A stretch of 64,000 nucleotides of DNA from Anaerolineales bacterium UBA6055 (GTDB lineage: Bacteria; Chloroflexota; Anaerolineae; Aggregatilineales; Phototrophicaceae). The first letter of the stretch is position 1, and each line of letters begins with the position of its first letter. Where the stretch lies: positions 124,001 to 188,000 of the forward strand of contig DIYL01000002.1 in the NCBI GenBank assembly GCA_002428985.1, in the 5' to 3' direction. Below, piece after piece: positions 47,713-56,782 of this stretch. Below the pieces are notes generated by a model. It did no database searches. It was not told the origin of the DNA and was given only the letters and a program-made list of their open reading frames with translations. Both the position numbers and the translations under genes were made by a program.

Positions 47713-49746
47713 GTGACACTAGCAACCGATAAATCTATGCCAAAACCTGATAGTCGTAAAACCAAAGCCCCTGATCCAGTCCGCGCGATTGGACATACCA
47801 GTGTGATACTAGTTGTTAACATGAATCAGTTTATTGTTACAGGGAATGGACGGTCGAATTACCGACGATTCGAGCGTATTCGAGGTACAGATCGCTTCGC
47901 TAAAATACTACAAAATCACTGGTCACAGAAGTTTCATACCGTTGATCGTGTCAATCAAATCAATAAGCGTGACCGCGAAGACATGCTATTTATGCTGACA
48001 GACCCTGATTGGCAACCTGGTGGTGAACCACAAATGTCCACCGATGAAACCGGATTTGTTACCGGGATATTTCGTCATAATATGTTGACTGATTATTCCG
48101 CACCGGAATATCAACTCAATAAAGATGCGATGCACTTTGACCCCTTGCTGGCACAAAACTATCAATTTCGTCGCTTATTGATGAACCGTATCTGGAAGCA
48201 GTGGGATATTTTTGTTCGTCCAACTGTCACAGGTATGTTTGTAATCCGACTGACCCGCAAGTATGACCGGATGCAAGCGATCGACCGGATGGCACGCGAT
48301 GTTCTCGATTTACAACAGTCGTTTGATCTATCGGGCGCACTTCTGCAATACGATAAGCTAGAAAGCGACCCCATCTACGACCATCTCACAGCAGAAGATA
48401 AACAAAGGAATCGTGATTCAGTTGATGCTTTACTCGCTTGGCTCAGGGTCAATAAACATAATTTGCCAAGCCCCGGATACATTCCTGTTCAGTGGCAACT
48501 CGCGCTAGAAGTCTGCCATCGCTTTTTGAGAGCCGTCGGATTTGAGATTGTCCCAGATGAATCTAAACCCAATTACAAAATCCAACTCCAAGAAAGCCCA
48601 TACAGCGTTTCAGCACAACTCCATGACTCATATGTGATCTATCATATGGATGAAATTACAACCATCTGGTCACGTAAAGACCCATATGATCTAAACGAAC
48701 ATAGCCCATGGCATGTTTTTCCTAAAGACCTCAAATTTTTGAGTGAGAATGCCAACTACGCCAAAAAAGTAGCAGTCAACAAGGTCAAAGAAACTCTTGT
48801 CAATATGGTCGAAGGTGCAATGTTGAGTCGACGTGAAGATAATGGAGATATGACACGATATTTCCCATCACATAGTCGTGAATATGTTGATAGTTTATTT
48901 GGAAATGATACAGCGACATGGGATGATGAACTGTGTATTTTAACATCACGTACCGCGCTACTGATGCCCTCACATGCATCTAAACAATCGCAACTCTATA
49001 TTTCGACCTTACCCGCCACCGACACAACCAGCGTGATGTACCTCAGTTATTGGGAAGCCTTCGAACGAATGATTGAATTTATCGCTGAAGTCCGTGTGTT
49101 GGCACAACTATTAGAGCGAGACAGCTTGATGATCTCTCAGGAATTTGTCGACAAACTCCGTGATATTCGCTATGAGATGCTACAAGGTACGCTAGAAATT
49201 AAACCTAGCGAGCTCACGCAACAGGTCGAAGAAGCTGCAAACCTTGTGCGTCTCGTTGCAGTATGCCAGAGTTTGAGTACCCCTCATGTCTGGAGTCGTG
49301 CGGAATACGCAGTTGATAAAGCTGAATATCTGCTTGAAGAAATGCGAATTTCGCGTTTTTTGGATCATGCTGAGCGTAATGTTACCAGTCTAACCCGTTT
49401 TGTCGATCATATTGACGAGCTATATCTCGCAGAACAATCCGAGCGTAGCAACCAGAGTACCAACCGTGTATCGACCCTATTGGGTGTGGTCTCCTTAAGC
49501 GTGATCGTCTTCTCTCTTCCGTCATTCTGGCGTGATAGCCAAGAAATTCAAGAAAACCTGTGGATTAATCAATATCTGACACCTGATGTAATCTCTGCAC
49601 TGGCTTTGATGGGTAGCGTTCTAGCTATTGGTCTAGGGATCCTCGGTATTGGGCTGGTTATCCATACATTGATTTTTCGTCGCCGTAATCGTAAACGTCG
49701 TAATCTCAAATTACGATCTATTCTACCGGACAATCTTCTATCGTAA
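47713..49746 (+). CDS. Large protein of unknown function with C-terminal membrane hairpin
   Basis: 677 residues from a GTG start (an ATG at codon 9 is possible). Residues 1-550 are soluble and rich in helices, with several Trp/Tyr clusters. A long helix near 535-580 (FLDHAERNVTSLTRFVDHID) leads into two spans at about 590-610 and 630-655, then a basic C-terminal tail. A long soluble domain, a connecting helix and a two-span end recall CorA-type transporters, but the GMN signature of CorA is absent and I would not call it one. It follows the four-span protein by 102 bp and precedes the nitrilase-like gene. Confidence 0.65.
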   Translation: MTLATDKSMPKPDSRKTKAPDPVRAIGHTSVILVVNMNQFIVTGNGRSNYRRFERIRGTDRFAKILQNHWSQKFHTVDRVNQINKRDREDMLFMLTDPDWQPGGEPQMSTDETGFVTGIFRHNMLTDYSAPEYQLNKDAMHFDPLLAQNYQFRRLLMNRIWKQWDIFVRPTVTGMFVIRLTRKYDRMQAIDRMARDVLDLQQSFDLSGALLQYDKLESDPIYDHLTAEDKQRNRDSVDALLAWLRVNKHNLPSPGYIPVQWQLALEVCHRFLRAVGFEIVPDESKPNYKIQLQESPYSVSAQLHDSYVIYHMDEITTIWSRKDPYDLNEHSPWHVFPKDLKFLSENANYAKKVAVNKVKETLVNMVEGAMLSRREDNGDMTRYFPSHSREYVDSLFGNDTATWDDELCILTSRTALLMPSHASKQSQLYISTLPATDTTSVMYLSYWEAFERMIEFIAEVRVLAQLLERDSLMISQEFVDKLRDIRYEMLQGTLEIKPSELTQQVEEAANLVRLVAVCQSLSTPHVWSRAEYAVDKAEYLLEEMRISRFLDHAERNVTSLTRFVDHIDELYLAEQSERSNQSTNRVSTLLGVVSLSVIVFSLPSFWRDSQEIQENLWINQYLTPDVISALALMGSVLAIGLGILGIGLVIHTLIFRRRNRKRRNLKLRSILPDNLLS

Positions 49747-49815
49747 TATCAGTCAAATCCTATTAAAATAAATACCTTGAGACGAGCTTAGATTAGCAAA
49801 AAAGGAATGCGCCCA

Positions 49816-50652
49816 ATGCGTGAAATCACGGTTGCGATTGTCCAGATGAAACCTCAATTAGGTGAACCAGAAGATAATCTTGTCAAGATGTCCGATATGA
49901 TTGCTCAGATAGCATCACAGCAAAAGGTTGACCTGTTGGTATTCCCAGAACTGATTACTAGCGGGAACGAGCTTGGTGTGCGCTTTACAGATATTGCACA
50001 ACGCGTCCCCGGCCCAACCATTAACTTAATCGCACAACGTGCTAATGATTATGGTATTTATGTCGCATTTGGTATGGTGACAAAAGAGAAGGTCGAAAGT
50101 GTTCTTTATAACTCCGCCATCCTTGTAGGTCCGGATGGGGATTTAGTTGAATTCTATAACAAGATTCACCTACGTGGTGAGGAACGTATGGCGTTCCGTG
50201 AAGGATTCAAATTACCAGTTGCTGAAACTGAAATTGGCAATATCGGTTTGATGCTAGGCTATGATCTTGCCTACCCAGAAGTTGCCCGAAGCCTTGCATT
50301 AGAAGGCGCAGAACTGATCTGCTGTATGGCAAACTGGGAAGCAACCCACATTGACGAATGGAAAACATACACACGTGCCCGTGCCTACGAAAATTCAGTT
50401 TATATCGCAGGGGCAAATCGTGTCGGTGAAGATGTGACACTTACCTTTGGTGGCGAAAGTATGGTTGTCGGTCCACGCGGTCAAGTCTACGCGTCTATGG
50501 TGGACGAAACCGACCCCGAAACAGGTGAGCCTTTGGAAGGCTTTGCTGTCGCGCGGATTGATCTTGATGATGTCCGTAAAAACCGTGAAGAATTCCAATT
50601 TATCCAGACACGCCAACCCGCTGTCTACCGTACCATCGTCAAGAAATATTAA
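49816..50652 (+). CDS. Nitrilase-superfamily protein with the catalytic Cys replaced by Gly
   Basis: 278 residues from the ATG at 49816, preceded by AAAGGA at 9 bases; an ATG at 49807 is in frame but too close to that site. The carbon-nitrogen hydrolase fold is clear: Glu45 (VFPELITSG) and Lys116 (YNKIHLRGEE) of the Glu-Lys-Cys triad are present, but the third motif reads GLMLGYDLAYPE, so Gly148 stands where Cys normally precedes YD. The codon is GGC, one base from TGC. The protein is predicted to be inactive as an amidase, or to use another mechanism. It may bind a ligand or serve as a regulatory pseudoenzyme. Confidence 0.9.
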   Translation: MREITVAIVQMKPQLGEPEDNLVKMSDMIAQIASQQKVDLLVFPELITSGNELGVRFTDIAQRVPGPTINLIAQRANDYGIYVAFGMVTKEKVESVLYNSAILVGPDGDLVEFYNKIHLRGEERMAFREGFKLPVAETEIGNIGLMLGYDLAYPEVARSLALEGAELICCMANWEATHIDEWKTYTRARAYENSVYIAGANRVGEDVTLTFGGESMVVGPRGQVYASMVDETDPETGEPLEGFAVARIDLDDVRKNREEFQFIQTRQPAVYRTIVKKY

Positions 50653-50674
50653 TTTCAACGATTATCATCTATTC

Positions 50675-50704
50675 TGTCGGGATAAAGTGCGCCTTGTCCC
50701 GACA
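50675..50704. terminator. Hairpin after the nitrilase-like gene
   Basis: TGTCGGGA (50675-50682) and TCCCGACA (50697-50704) form a perfect 8-bp stem with a 14-base loop. No U-run follows, so it may be a weak terminator or a processing site. Confidence 0.45.
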
Positions 50705-50732
50705 TGATTACATTGATTGAAGGGACATCCCC

Positions 50733-51878
50733 GTGTCATCATCCGCACCCAAGTTGCTGTATGTGGTTAATATTCCACGCTTTTTTGTATCACATCGACT
50801 TACACTTGCATTAGCTGCGCAACAAGCTGGATTTGAAGTCCATGTCGCGACATCAGGCCACGACAGTGAAAATGCACAGCGGATTATGGATAGTGGATTA
50901 CCCTTTCATCCCCTGCCACTCAGTCAACATGGCACAAGCCCTTTACAAGAACTTGGTACATTGAACGCGATTCGTAAGTTGTATCGTACCATCAAACCTG
51001 ATCTCATCCATCATGTTAGCATCAAGCCTGTTATTTACGGTGGGATAGCTGCCAAGCTGACACGACGCAAAGCGGTCGTTAATGCAATGAGTGGACTTGG
51101 TTATGTGTTCATTGGTAAAGGGATCAAGCCCAGCATATTAAGGTTATTGACCCGCCCCGCCTTTAAATTTGCAATGAGTGGCGACGGCACACGTATGATC
51201 TTCCAGAATCCAGATGATCGCGAATTATTCATCGACCGCGGATTAGTTAATCCCATGAAAGGAATTCTCATTCGTGGATCAGGGGTTGATGAAAACTACT
51301 TTACACCACAACCCGAAAACTTAGATGATCTACCTGTTGTGCTATTTGCTGGACGACTCTTATGGCAGAAAGGGATTGGAGAGTTTGCAGAGATTGCTCG
51401 CAGACTCAAAGGCAAAGCCCGCTTTGTAGTCTATGGATATGAAGAAGCCACAAGTCCGCTCAATGTCCCGACATCACAGCTTGAAGCATGGCAAGATGAA
51501 GGCATCCTACTGTGGGGTGGAAGACGCGATGATATGCCAAACGCCTATGCTGAAGCCAATATTGTCTGCTTACCGTCAACTTATGGTGAAGGTGTGCCTA
51601 AAGTCCTCATCGAAGCGGCTTCATGTGCACGAGCGTGTGTCACCACCGATACCCCCGGTTGCCGTGAAATTGTACACCATGGCGTAAACGGGCTGATAAC
51701 ACCACCGCATGACCTCGACAAACTGACATCCGCAGTTGAATACCTGATTGATAACCCCGATCAACGCCAACAAATGGGTGCGAATGGACGCAAAATTGTC
51801 CTCAACGACTTCACGTTTAAGCAAGTCGCCGAGGAAACATTTACACTTTATCGCCTGCTTCTGAACAATAGCAATTAA
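50733..51878 (+). CDS. Glycosyltransferase, GT4 family
   Basis: 381 residues from a GTG start with AAGGGA 8 bases upstream. GT-B fold: the N-terminal half has LLYVVNIPRFFVSHRLTLA, and the C-terminal half VLFAGRLLWQKGIGEFAEIA and the E-x7-E motif E286-G-V-P-K-V-L-I-E294. PDLIHHVSIKP is similar to the PglA/WcaL-like GT4 enzymes that build surface polysaccharides. It transfers a sugar from a nucleotide donor to a lipid- or glycan-type acceptor; the sugar is unknown. The 3' end overlaps a convergent gene by 4 bases. Confidence 0.93.
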   Translation: MSSSAPKLLYVVNIPRFFVSHRLTLALAAQQAGFEVHVATSGHDSENAQRIMDSGLPFHPLPLSQHGTSPLQELGTLNAIRKLYRTIKPDLIHHVSIKPVIYGGIAAKLTRRKAVVNAMSGLGYVFIGKGIKPSILRLLTRPAFKFAMSGDGTRMIFQNPDDRELFIDRGLVNPMKGILIRGSGVDENYFTPQPENLDDLPVVLFAGRLLWQKGIGEFAEIARRLKGKARFVVYGYEEATSPLNVPTSQLEAWQDEGILLWGGRRDDMPNAYAEANIVCLPSTYGEGVPKVLIEAASCARACVTTDTPGCREIVHHGVNGLITPPHDLDKLTSAVEYLIDNPDQRQQMGANGRKIVLNDFTFKQVAEETFTLYRLLLNNSN

Positions 51879-53590
51879 CCTTGAAATTCTAAATCGAAGG
51901 TAAACGCACCCGAGCAACTCGAACCAGTAATAAAATATTGACGATAGGTACCAGTCGTCGCACTCGTAAAATCTAGATAAAAGCGAAATGCAACAGTTGA
52001 ACTAGTTGTATTATCATGTAGGAACTGGTTTGGAATATCCGTCGGAATATACAACAACGGGTTTGTCATACTGTTATCAACAATACCATCAGATTGAATC
52101 GTTAGATTAAGTGTGCGAGCCTCCAAAGCAGCACTGACATCCCATATTTCTTGCCCTTCACAACCAACACCGCCTAATGTCCCTGTTGCTAGCCAGTCTC
52201 CAACCTGCAATGCTTGACCATCAATGATAATTTGCCCGCTATCTATACTTTCAGTATCTGATGGTTGAGGTTCATTGGATTGAGTGTTATTAGATGTAGA
52301 CATATCATCTGATGCATTGGATGATCCACCCGCACTTGCACTTGCACCAGACACCATCGGATTTCTTAAACATCCAGTATCTATATCTTCACTAAATTCA
52401 CCACGGATTTGTACACGGGTGACATCAAGTAACATTTGCTGGAATAAGTCAGCATCAATTTCAGTAAACATCCCATCGACATCATACCAACCAGCGTCTT
52501 CTGTAAGGCTAACAGTATATGGTGTGAACTCGCTACCTAGGCTTTCCAGTAGATCATAACCTAGCAATATTCCGTTTCCGACAACGAGGACAATATCAAT
52601 ATCGTCAAATGGAGATGTCGTCACATCTTGGTTCAACTCAAATGACAATATTTGCCCATACCCATTAACCACTTGATCAACAAAGGTTGGCGGTGCATCA
52701 AAATACCATGTTGCGCCTTGCCTCATATCGCTCGCACAGATCACATTATCCGATATAACAGGGGTATCGGCATCACCAACAACAGACCACCCGCTTACAT
52801 CAACAGATGGTAAAAGATCGGTTGTTTCTTCCTCAATTTCTTCAGCTACAAAAGCTAATTCAGCAACAATAGATAATTCACAGTCAGTCATGCTGAGTGT
52901 CTCAAGGTAAGCAAGTTGAACTGTTTCGTCATTGAGAATTGTGTAGGTATATAGATATGGTGCCCCCTGTATGCCAGGGATGACTAAATAGCTTCCATCT
53001 TCCAATATACTCGTTTCGAAGAATTCAGGTGTCTCAGCAATTTCTAGTGGTGCAACTGCCATATGGAAGTCAAGAGGAACAATAGGATCGCTGAATGCTA
53101 ATTCGACTTCACTCGCATTCATCGGTAGCCAAACAGCATCCAATGTCAAAATGTCAGGACAGGAATTCTCTTCAGAAACATAAGTCATTTGCCAAATACC
53201 ATCTTGTGGCAAACTCGCAACGCTAGCGTTAATCACAGCACGTCCACCATTTCCCTCCTGAATATAGAAGATGATAGTGTAATTGCCTTCGGAGGGAATA
53301 TTTAGCGAATATTCGGTTGCGTCCTCAATAGTGATCATAGCAACACTCGTTGACGCATCGTCAAATACTTCGACCTGAAAAGGAAACATTGTGCCCAAAT
53401 AGCGACTCGTTAAGACAAGCGTTGTAGGGGATTCGGTCATAAAATCAAAAACAGTCGTCGGTTGATTTGTTGTGAAGTTAATGAGGGTATCTTGATCAAA
53501 TACAAGCGTATCAACATCATCCTGTGCGGACACGATACCAGTAAAAACAAATACCAAACATAACAGTAAAACATGTCGTGTGAGCTTCAT
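51875..53590 (-). CDS. Secreted protein, unknown
   Basis: 571 residues from the ATG at 53590, with GGAG 5 bases upstream (an upstream in-frame start at 53608 is less likely). A classical signal peptide (MKLTRHVLLLCLVFVFTGIVSA) with cleavage after Ala is visible. The mature part is rich in Asp, Thr, Ser, Val and beta strands. It contains several Cys residues and a Ser/Asn/Thr-rich linker near 420-450. I recognise no catalytic motif. It may be an extracellular or surface-attached binding protein. It is convergent with the GT4 gene. Confidence 0.8.
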   Translation of the reverse strand: MKLTRHVLLLCLVFVFTGIVSAQDDVDTLVFDQDTLINFTTNQPTTVFDFMTESPTTLVLTSRYLGTMFPFQVEVFDDASTSVAMITIEDATEYSLNIPSEGNYTIIFYIQEGNGGRAVINASVASLPQDGIWQMTYVSEENSCPDILTLDAVWLPMNASEVELAFSDPIVPLDFHMAVAPLEIAETPEFFETSILEDGSYLVIPGIQGAPYLYTYTILNDETVQLAYLETLSMTDCELSIVAELAFVAEEIEEETTDLLPSVDVSGWSVVGDADTPVISDNVICASDMRQGATWYFDAPPTFVDQVVNGYGQILSFELNQDVTTSPFDDIDIVLVVGNGILLGYDLLESLGSEFTPYTVSLTEDAGWYDVDGMFTEIDADLFQQMLLDVTRVQIRGEFSEDIDTGCLRNPMVSGASASAGGSSNASDDMSTSNNTQSNEPQPSDTESIDSGQIIIDGQALQVGDWLATGTLGGVGCEGQEIWDVSAALEARTLNLTIQSDGIVDNSMTNPLLYIPTDIPNQFLHDNTTSSTVAFRFYLDFTSATTGTYRQYFITGSSCSGAFTFDLEFQG

Positions 53591-53824
53591 AGCGACTCCA
53601 ATGTTCAATGTGATAAATAGTCACATAGCAGTCTATCACAGCTACCAAGACGAAATAGAATAGATTTGTTAGAAAACACGGGCTGGTACGATTAAGTGGA
53701 CATCGGGCAACATCAGAGAATTTTATGATGTAGACATAAATTACAATGAGGATTTTTTTGAATAAATTTTACAGAGATGTTGATGCGCGCCCCCCCATGT
53801 TATTGCTCACGCATCCCTATAATT

Positions 53825-54142
53825 TTAGCCAACGGGCATTTGCTCTGTATTTACAGTAACAATATACCCCTGACGCAAAATTCTTATGCCCGGCATATTT
53901 GCCGCAAGTACCATTACAGTTTCTTTAAGGCTCCCCGTCTTACGAGCATTTTCAATCGCTTGATGGCTATCCCAATAGGTAATCAGTTGTACCTTATTCG
54001 GATCATCAATAGCTTCAAGCATATGTGCCATCACAAATCCGTCACGTTTTTGAACACCTTTGAAATACTCGGTTGCTACAAGCTCGCGTAAAGTGTCAAC
54101 TTGTCCGATAGGAACTGATAAATCTGTTACTTGTGCGAACAT
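53825..54142 (-). CDS. Antibiotic biosynthesis monooxygenase (ABM)-fold protein
   Basis: 105 residues, a ferredoxin-like alpha/beta fold of the dimeric ABM type. FAQVTDLSVPIGQVDTLREL opens the first strand and helix, KRDGFVMAHMLEAID and KVQLITYWDSHQAIENAR continue the pattern. The W/Y-W-D-S-H segment resembles heme-degrading and quinol monooxygenase members, but the activity is not certain. A strong GGAGG precedes the ATG at 6 bases. It stands alone. Confidence 0.8.
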   Translation of the reverse strand: MFAQVTDLSVPIGQVDTLRELVATEYFKGVQKRDGFVMAHMLEAIDDPNKVQLITYWDSHQAIENARKTGSLKETVMVLAANMPGIRILRQGYIVTVNTEQMPVG

Positions 54143-54362
54143 AATCTACCTCCGTATATATTGCAACTTATGTAGTGCTCATTTTTATTGTAATGCAAAT
54201 GATAATGTAGATTTATTAGAAAAATAAGTTAAACGTTTACCATTTGTATATTGTAATATTGTAATTCATTTAAAATTATGACTTACGAATATTTAGAGCG
54301 TGGTTGTATAGATGGAAGTTTGCTACAGTTAGGTTACACAACAGTTTTAATGGAGCGACGTG

Positions 54363-54533
54363 ATGTTTTTATTTAAACCCAAAGATGGCAAAGATAACCA
54401 ATTATTGATTGGTGTTGGACTTGGTATCGGGCTTGGCATCGGCTTTGGCGTATTTAATGGTCAACTTATCCTTAGCCTATTGGCAGGTGCAGGAGTCGGT
54501 GTTATTTTTGGTATTATTCTCAACCGTTTCTAA
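54363..54533 (+). CDS. Tiny glycine-rich membrane protein
   Basis: 56 residues: a charged N-terminus (MFLFKPKDGKDNQ) then an almost continuous hydrophobic region with repeated G-x-G-(I/L)-G units that look like a glycine-zipper helix pair. GGAG lies 8 bases ahead of the ATG, and a terminator follows, so it looks like a real gene. Such proteins may form oligomers or act with phage-shock or membrane-stress systems. The LiaF-like gene is convergent just after it. Confidence 0.7.
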   Translation: MFLFKPKDGKDNQLLIGVGLGIGLGIGFGVFNGQLILSLLAGAGVGVIFGIILNRF

Positions 54534-54542
54534 AACAAATTA

Positions 54543-54563
54543 GGGCGTATAATACGCCCCTTT
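54543..54563 (+). terminator. Rho-independent terminator
   Basis: GGGCGTA (54543-54549) with TACGCCC (54553-54559), 3-base loop, followed by a short C-TTTC tail. It ends the tiny membrane-protein gene. Confidence 0.6.
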
Positions 54564-54591
54564 CAAATTCCGATGTGTTTTTGAATGTTAT

Positions 54592-55539
54592 TTAACGAAC
54601 TTCAAAAGAGCCAACACCACCATCAAATTTAATATAAATCTGATTTTCAGAGGTTTGGAACCCTTCCGTTTGCCAGACACCGTCTTCTCCGAGTACCCCA
54701 TCCTCGCCCTCAATTTGAATCCACGATGATGGTAAGTCAACATCGCCGATACCGGTCGAAACATCAATCTGCACAGCTACATCTTTAGGTATTGTGAGGA
54801 TAACCTCACCAACACCACCGTTGATGTCAACTTCATAATCTTGGGTTGGCGCAGGCAAACTAATATCCATCGAGCCAACACCCATATTCAGTTTCAGGTC
54901 AGCCAGTGTAAAGTCTGTCAAATCCATAACTGCTTCGCCAACGCCACCATCAAAGTCAATCGCAAGCACTGCCGATGGATTCACATAGAAGTTCCACCCT
55001 GTATCGTCGGGGTTGCTGTTGCCAAAGTTGAAGCCAAAGTTCATACTTTTCTGATCAACATCTACAACTTTACTTGTTCCATCAATCTGTGTATCAACTT
55101 TTAGTTCACCATAATGCCAGACATCACCTTCTATTAGATTATTCGAGTCTTGTAACGCATTGACCGCAACACGGTCAATACTTGCATTGATATTTAACTC
55201 TAGCGTTTCTGCACCGTCCAGCGGCACATCAAATTGTGTATTGGTACGCTCTGCACTATGTCCAAAGCCTAGTGATGGGCCAACATACATAATCGCTAGA
55301 ACAAATCCGACAAACGTCAGTCCAATTGTCGCACCGCGTGTGGGAGATTTACGCCCAAATATCAAATCAACCCCGATGCCGATCAAAAATAGCGGCCAAA
55401 GCTGGAAAATTACAGCGATATTCTCGCCTGTAAACACACCGATATTGAAAAGCAACCACGCTGTACCCACACCTATTAACAACATAGGCCAAAATAATGA
55501 ACGGTAGCCATGATTTTTACGTTTTTCCTCATATGACAT
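54592..55539 (-). CDS. LiaF-like / DUF5668 membrane protein
   Basis: 315 residues. Four hydrophobic spans fill residues 15-95 (LiaI-LiaF-like/DUF5668 region: FWPMLLIGVGTAWLLFNIG), then an outside domain of about 200 residues. Its repeated G-G-V-G-(E/S)-(A/V/M) turns (DGGVGEAVMDLT, NGGVGEVILT, STGIGDVDLPS) form the beta-solenoid typical of LiaF C-terminal domains. LiaF proteins tune cell-wall stress signalling. GGGAGA precedes the ATG at about 8 bases. No LiaS/R pair is in the window. Confidence 0.85.
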   Translation of the reverse strand: MSYEEKRKNHGYRSLFWPMLLIGVGTAWLLFNIGVFTGENIAVIFQLWPLFLIGIGVDLIFGRKSPTRGATIGLTFVGFVLAIMYVGPSLGFGHSAERTNTQFDVPLDGAETLELNINASIDRVAVNALQDSNNLIEGDVWHYGELKVDTQIDGTSKVVDVDQKSMNFGFNFGNSNPDDTGWNFYVNPSAVLAIDFDGGVGEAVMDLTDFTLADLKLNMGVGSMDISLPAPTQDYEVDINGGVGEVILTIPKDVAVQIDVSTGIGDVDLPSSWIQIEGEDGVLGEDGVWQTEGFQTSENQIYIKFDGGVGSFEVR

Positions 55540-55635
55540 AAAGTCAATCTCCCTCTGTCTTAACTGTTCGTATCTACTTGTTTATACGTAGCGAAAACGA
55601 AAGTGTTGCGATCACATGATATTTTTTGGAGATTT

Positions 55636-56709
55636 TTATGATTTATCATCCACAAACTTAGACCAATCGTATTTGTCATAAATCAACGGTAGGAGAGGTC
55701 GTTCATCAAGCCTTGCAAAAAGATATGATACTAAATTACGATGATGTTCATTGACCCAGAGTGCAAAGGCTTTACGACTATCTTTTGGGGCTTGAGCAAA
55801 GGCACTTTCAATTTGGCTAGTCATATCCTCAACAACATGTTCAATCTGTGCCAACCAAATTTTGACATCACCTAAAAACTCATCTGGCACCGCTTCAAGG
55901 ATGCGTTGTATATCATTATTTTGCACAGCTTTCAGCACATTTTTGAATGTCAGCGATGTAATCAGCTTATGTAATTCTAGATAACGGTCACTTTTAAATT
56001 TAAAACGATTCCCATCAGAAAATTCAACGACATAACCTTCTGCATTTGCATCAAGGATACCTGTCTGTTCGATAAGTTGCGTCACATCATTAAATGTGTA
56101 GACATGTGGCAGCGTAAAACCATACTGCGCGCCTAATTCGTATACATCAGGAAAGAAGGGTAGAAAATCACCTGTGTGCCGATTCCGGATCGCAAGCAAA
56201 ACCAAGTCCTCGCGGTCGCCATAATCAACCACAATTCGATTATCAGGATAAATAATCTCGAACAATAAGCTGTAGTGGTCATCCAAACCGGTTAAGTCAT
56301 AGTTATCATTCAGAAATTGTGTCGCCCATTCGCCTTGTTCACTGGTTAAACTTCCTCTCGTCGTGATGCGATATTGACCTTGTTGCCGATACAAAATGCC
56401 AAGGCTACCATCTACTTTTTCTGTGATTGATACAATATGCCCTTTCGCAACGCGGCCACCTTCAAACCAATTGAAGAATTTATCAAATCCACGTGCTACG
56501 ACCTCAGCCGTATCTTTATCTAATACCAAACCACGCGACACTAGTTCGAAGAAATTCCACTTGTCATGATACTGTGCCATCGCATTGTAATTGAATATGA
56601 GTAATCCATCATGTTCTCGTACCGTAACATAACCAAAACGTGACCAGTCTGTGAATCCAGAACGTACAAGTTGTTGAATATCCGTAATTGACTGAATAGA
56701 ATCAATCAT
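55636..56709 (-). CDS. T4 RNA ligase 1-like ATP-dependent RNA ligase
   Basis: 357 residues. The nucleotidyltransferase motifs are in order: motif I T-E-K98-V-D-G-S (AMP-accepting Lys98), motif III with LLFEIIYPDNRIV near 148-160, motif IV EGYVVEF (Glu224) and motif V RFKFKS (Lys237, Lys239). The segment SRGLVLDKDTAEVVARGFDK just before motif I corresponds to the stretch that precedes the T4 Rnl1 active site. These enzymes join 5'-phosphate to 3'-hydroxyl RNA ends using ATP. In phage T4, Rnl1 repairs cleaved tRNA. AAAGGG lies 7 bases ahead of the ATG. It is downstream of a TPR gene, and an endonuclease V gene is nearby. Confidence 0.9.
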   Translation of the reverse strand: MIDSIQSITDIQQLVRSGFTDWSRFGYVTVREHDGLLIFNYNAMAQYHDKWNFFELVSRGLVLDKDTAEVVARGFDKFFNWFEGGRVAKGHIVSITEKVDGSLGILYRQQGQYRITTRGSLTSEQGEWATQFLNDNYDLTGLDDHYSLLFEIIYPDNRIVVDYGDREDLVLLAIRNRHTGDFLPFFPDVYELGAQYGFTLPHVYTFNDVTQLIEQTGILDANAEGYVVEFSDGNRFKFKSDRYLELHKLITSLTFKNVLKAVQNNDIQRILEAVPDEFLGDVKIWLAQIEHVVEDMTSQIESAFAQAPKDSRKAFALWVNEHHRNLVSYLFARLDERPLLPLIYDKYDWSKFVDDKS

Positions 56710-56782
56710 AACTTGACCCTTTATGAGCTATTCTTGCGATTCTATTTTAGCACATTTAAAGGGTCACAAAAGATCAATTTAT

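Noticed and set aside
47713..49746. CorA magnesium transporter
   Set aside because: The two-span end looks similar but the GMN signature is absent and the soluble part has no recognisable CorA motif.
53777..54091. Plus-strand frame of ~104 codons across the ABM-fold gene
   Set aside because: Antisense to a well-recognised gene that has a strong ribosome site; no domain.
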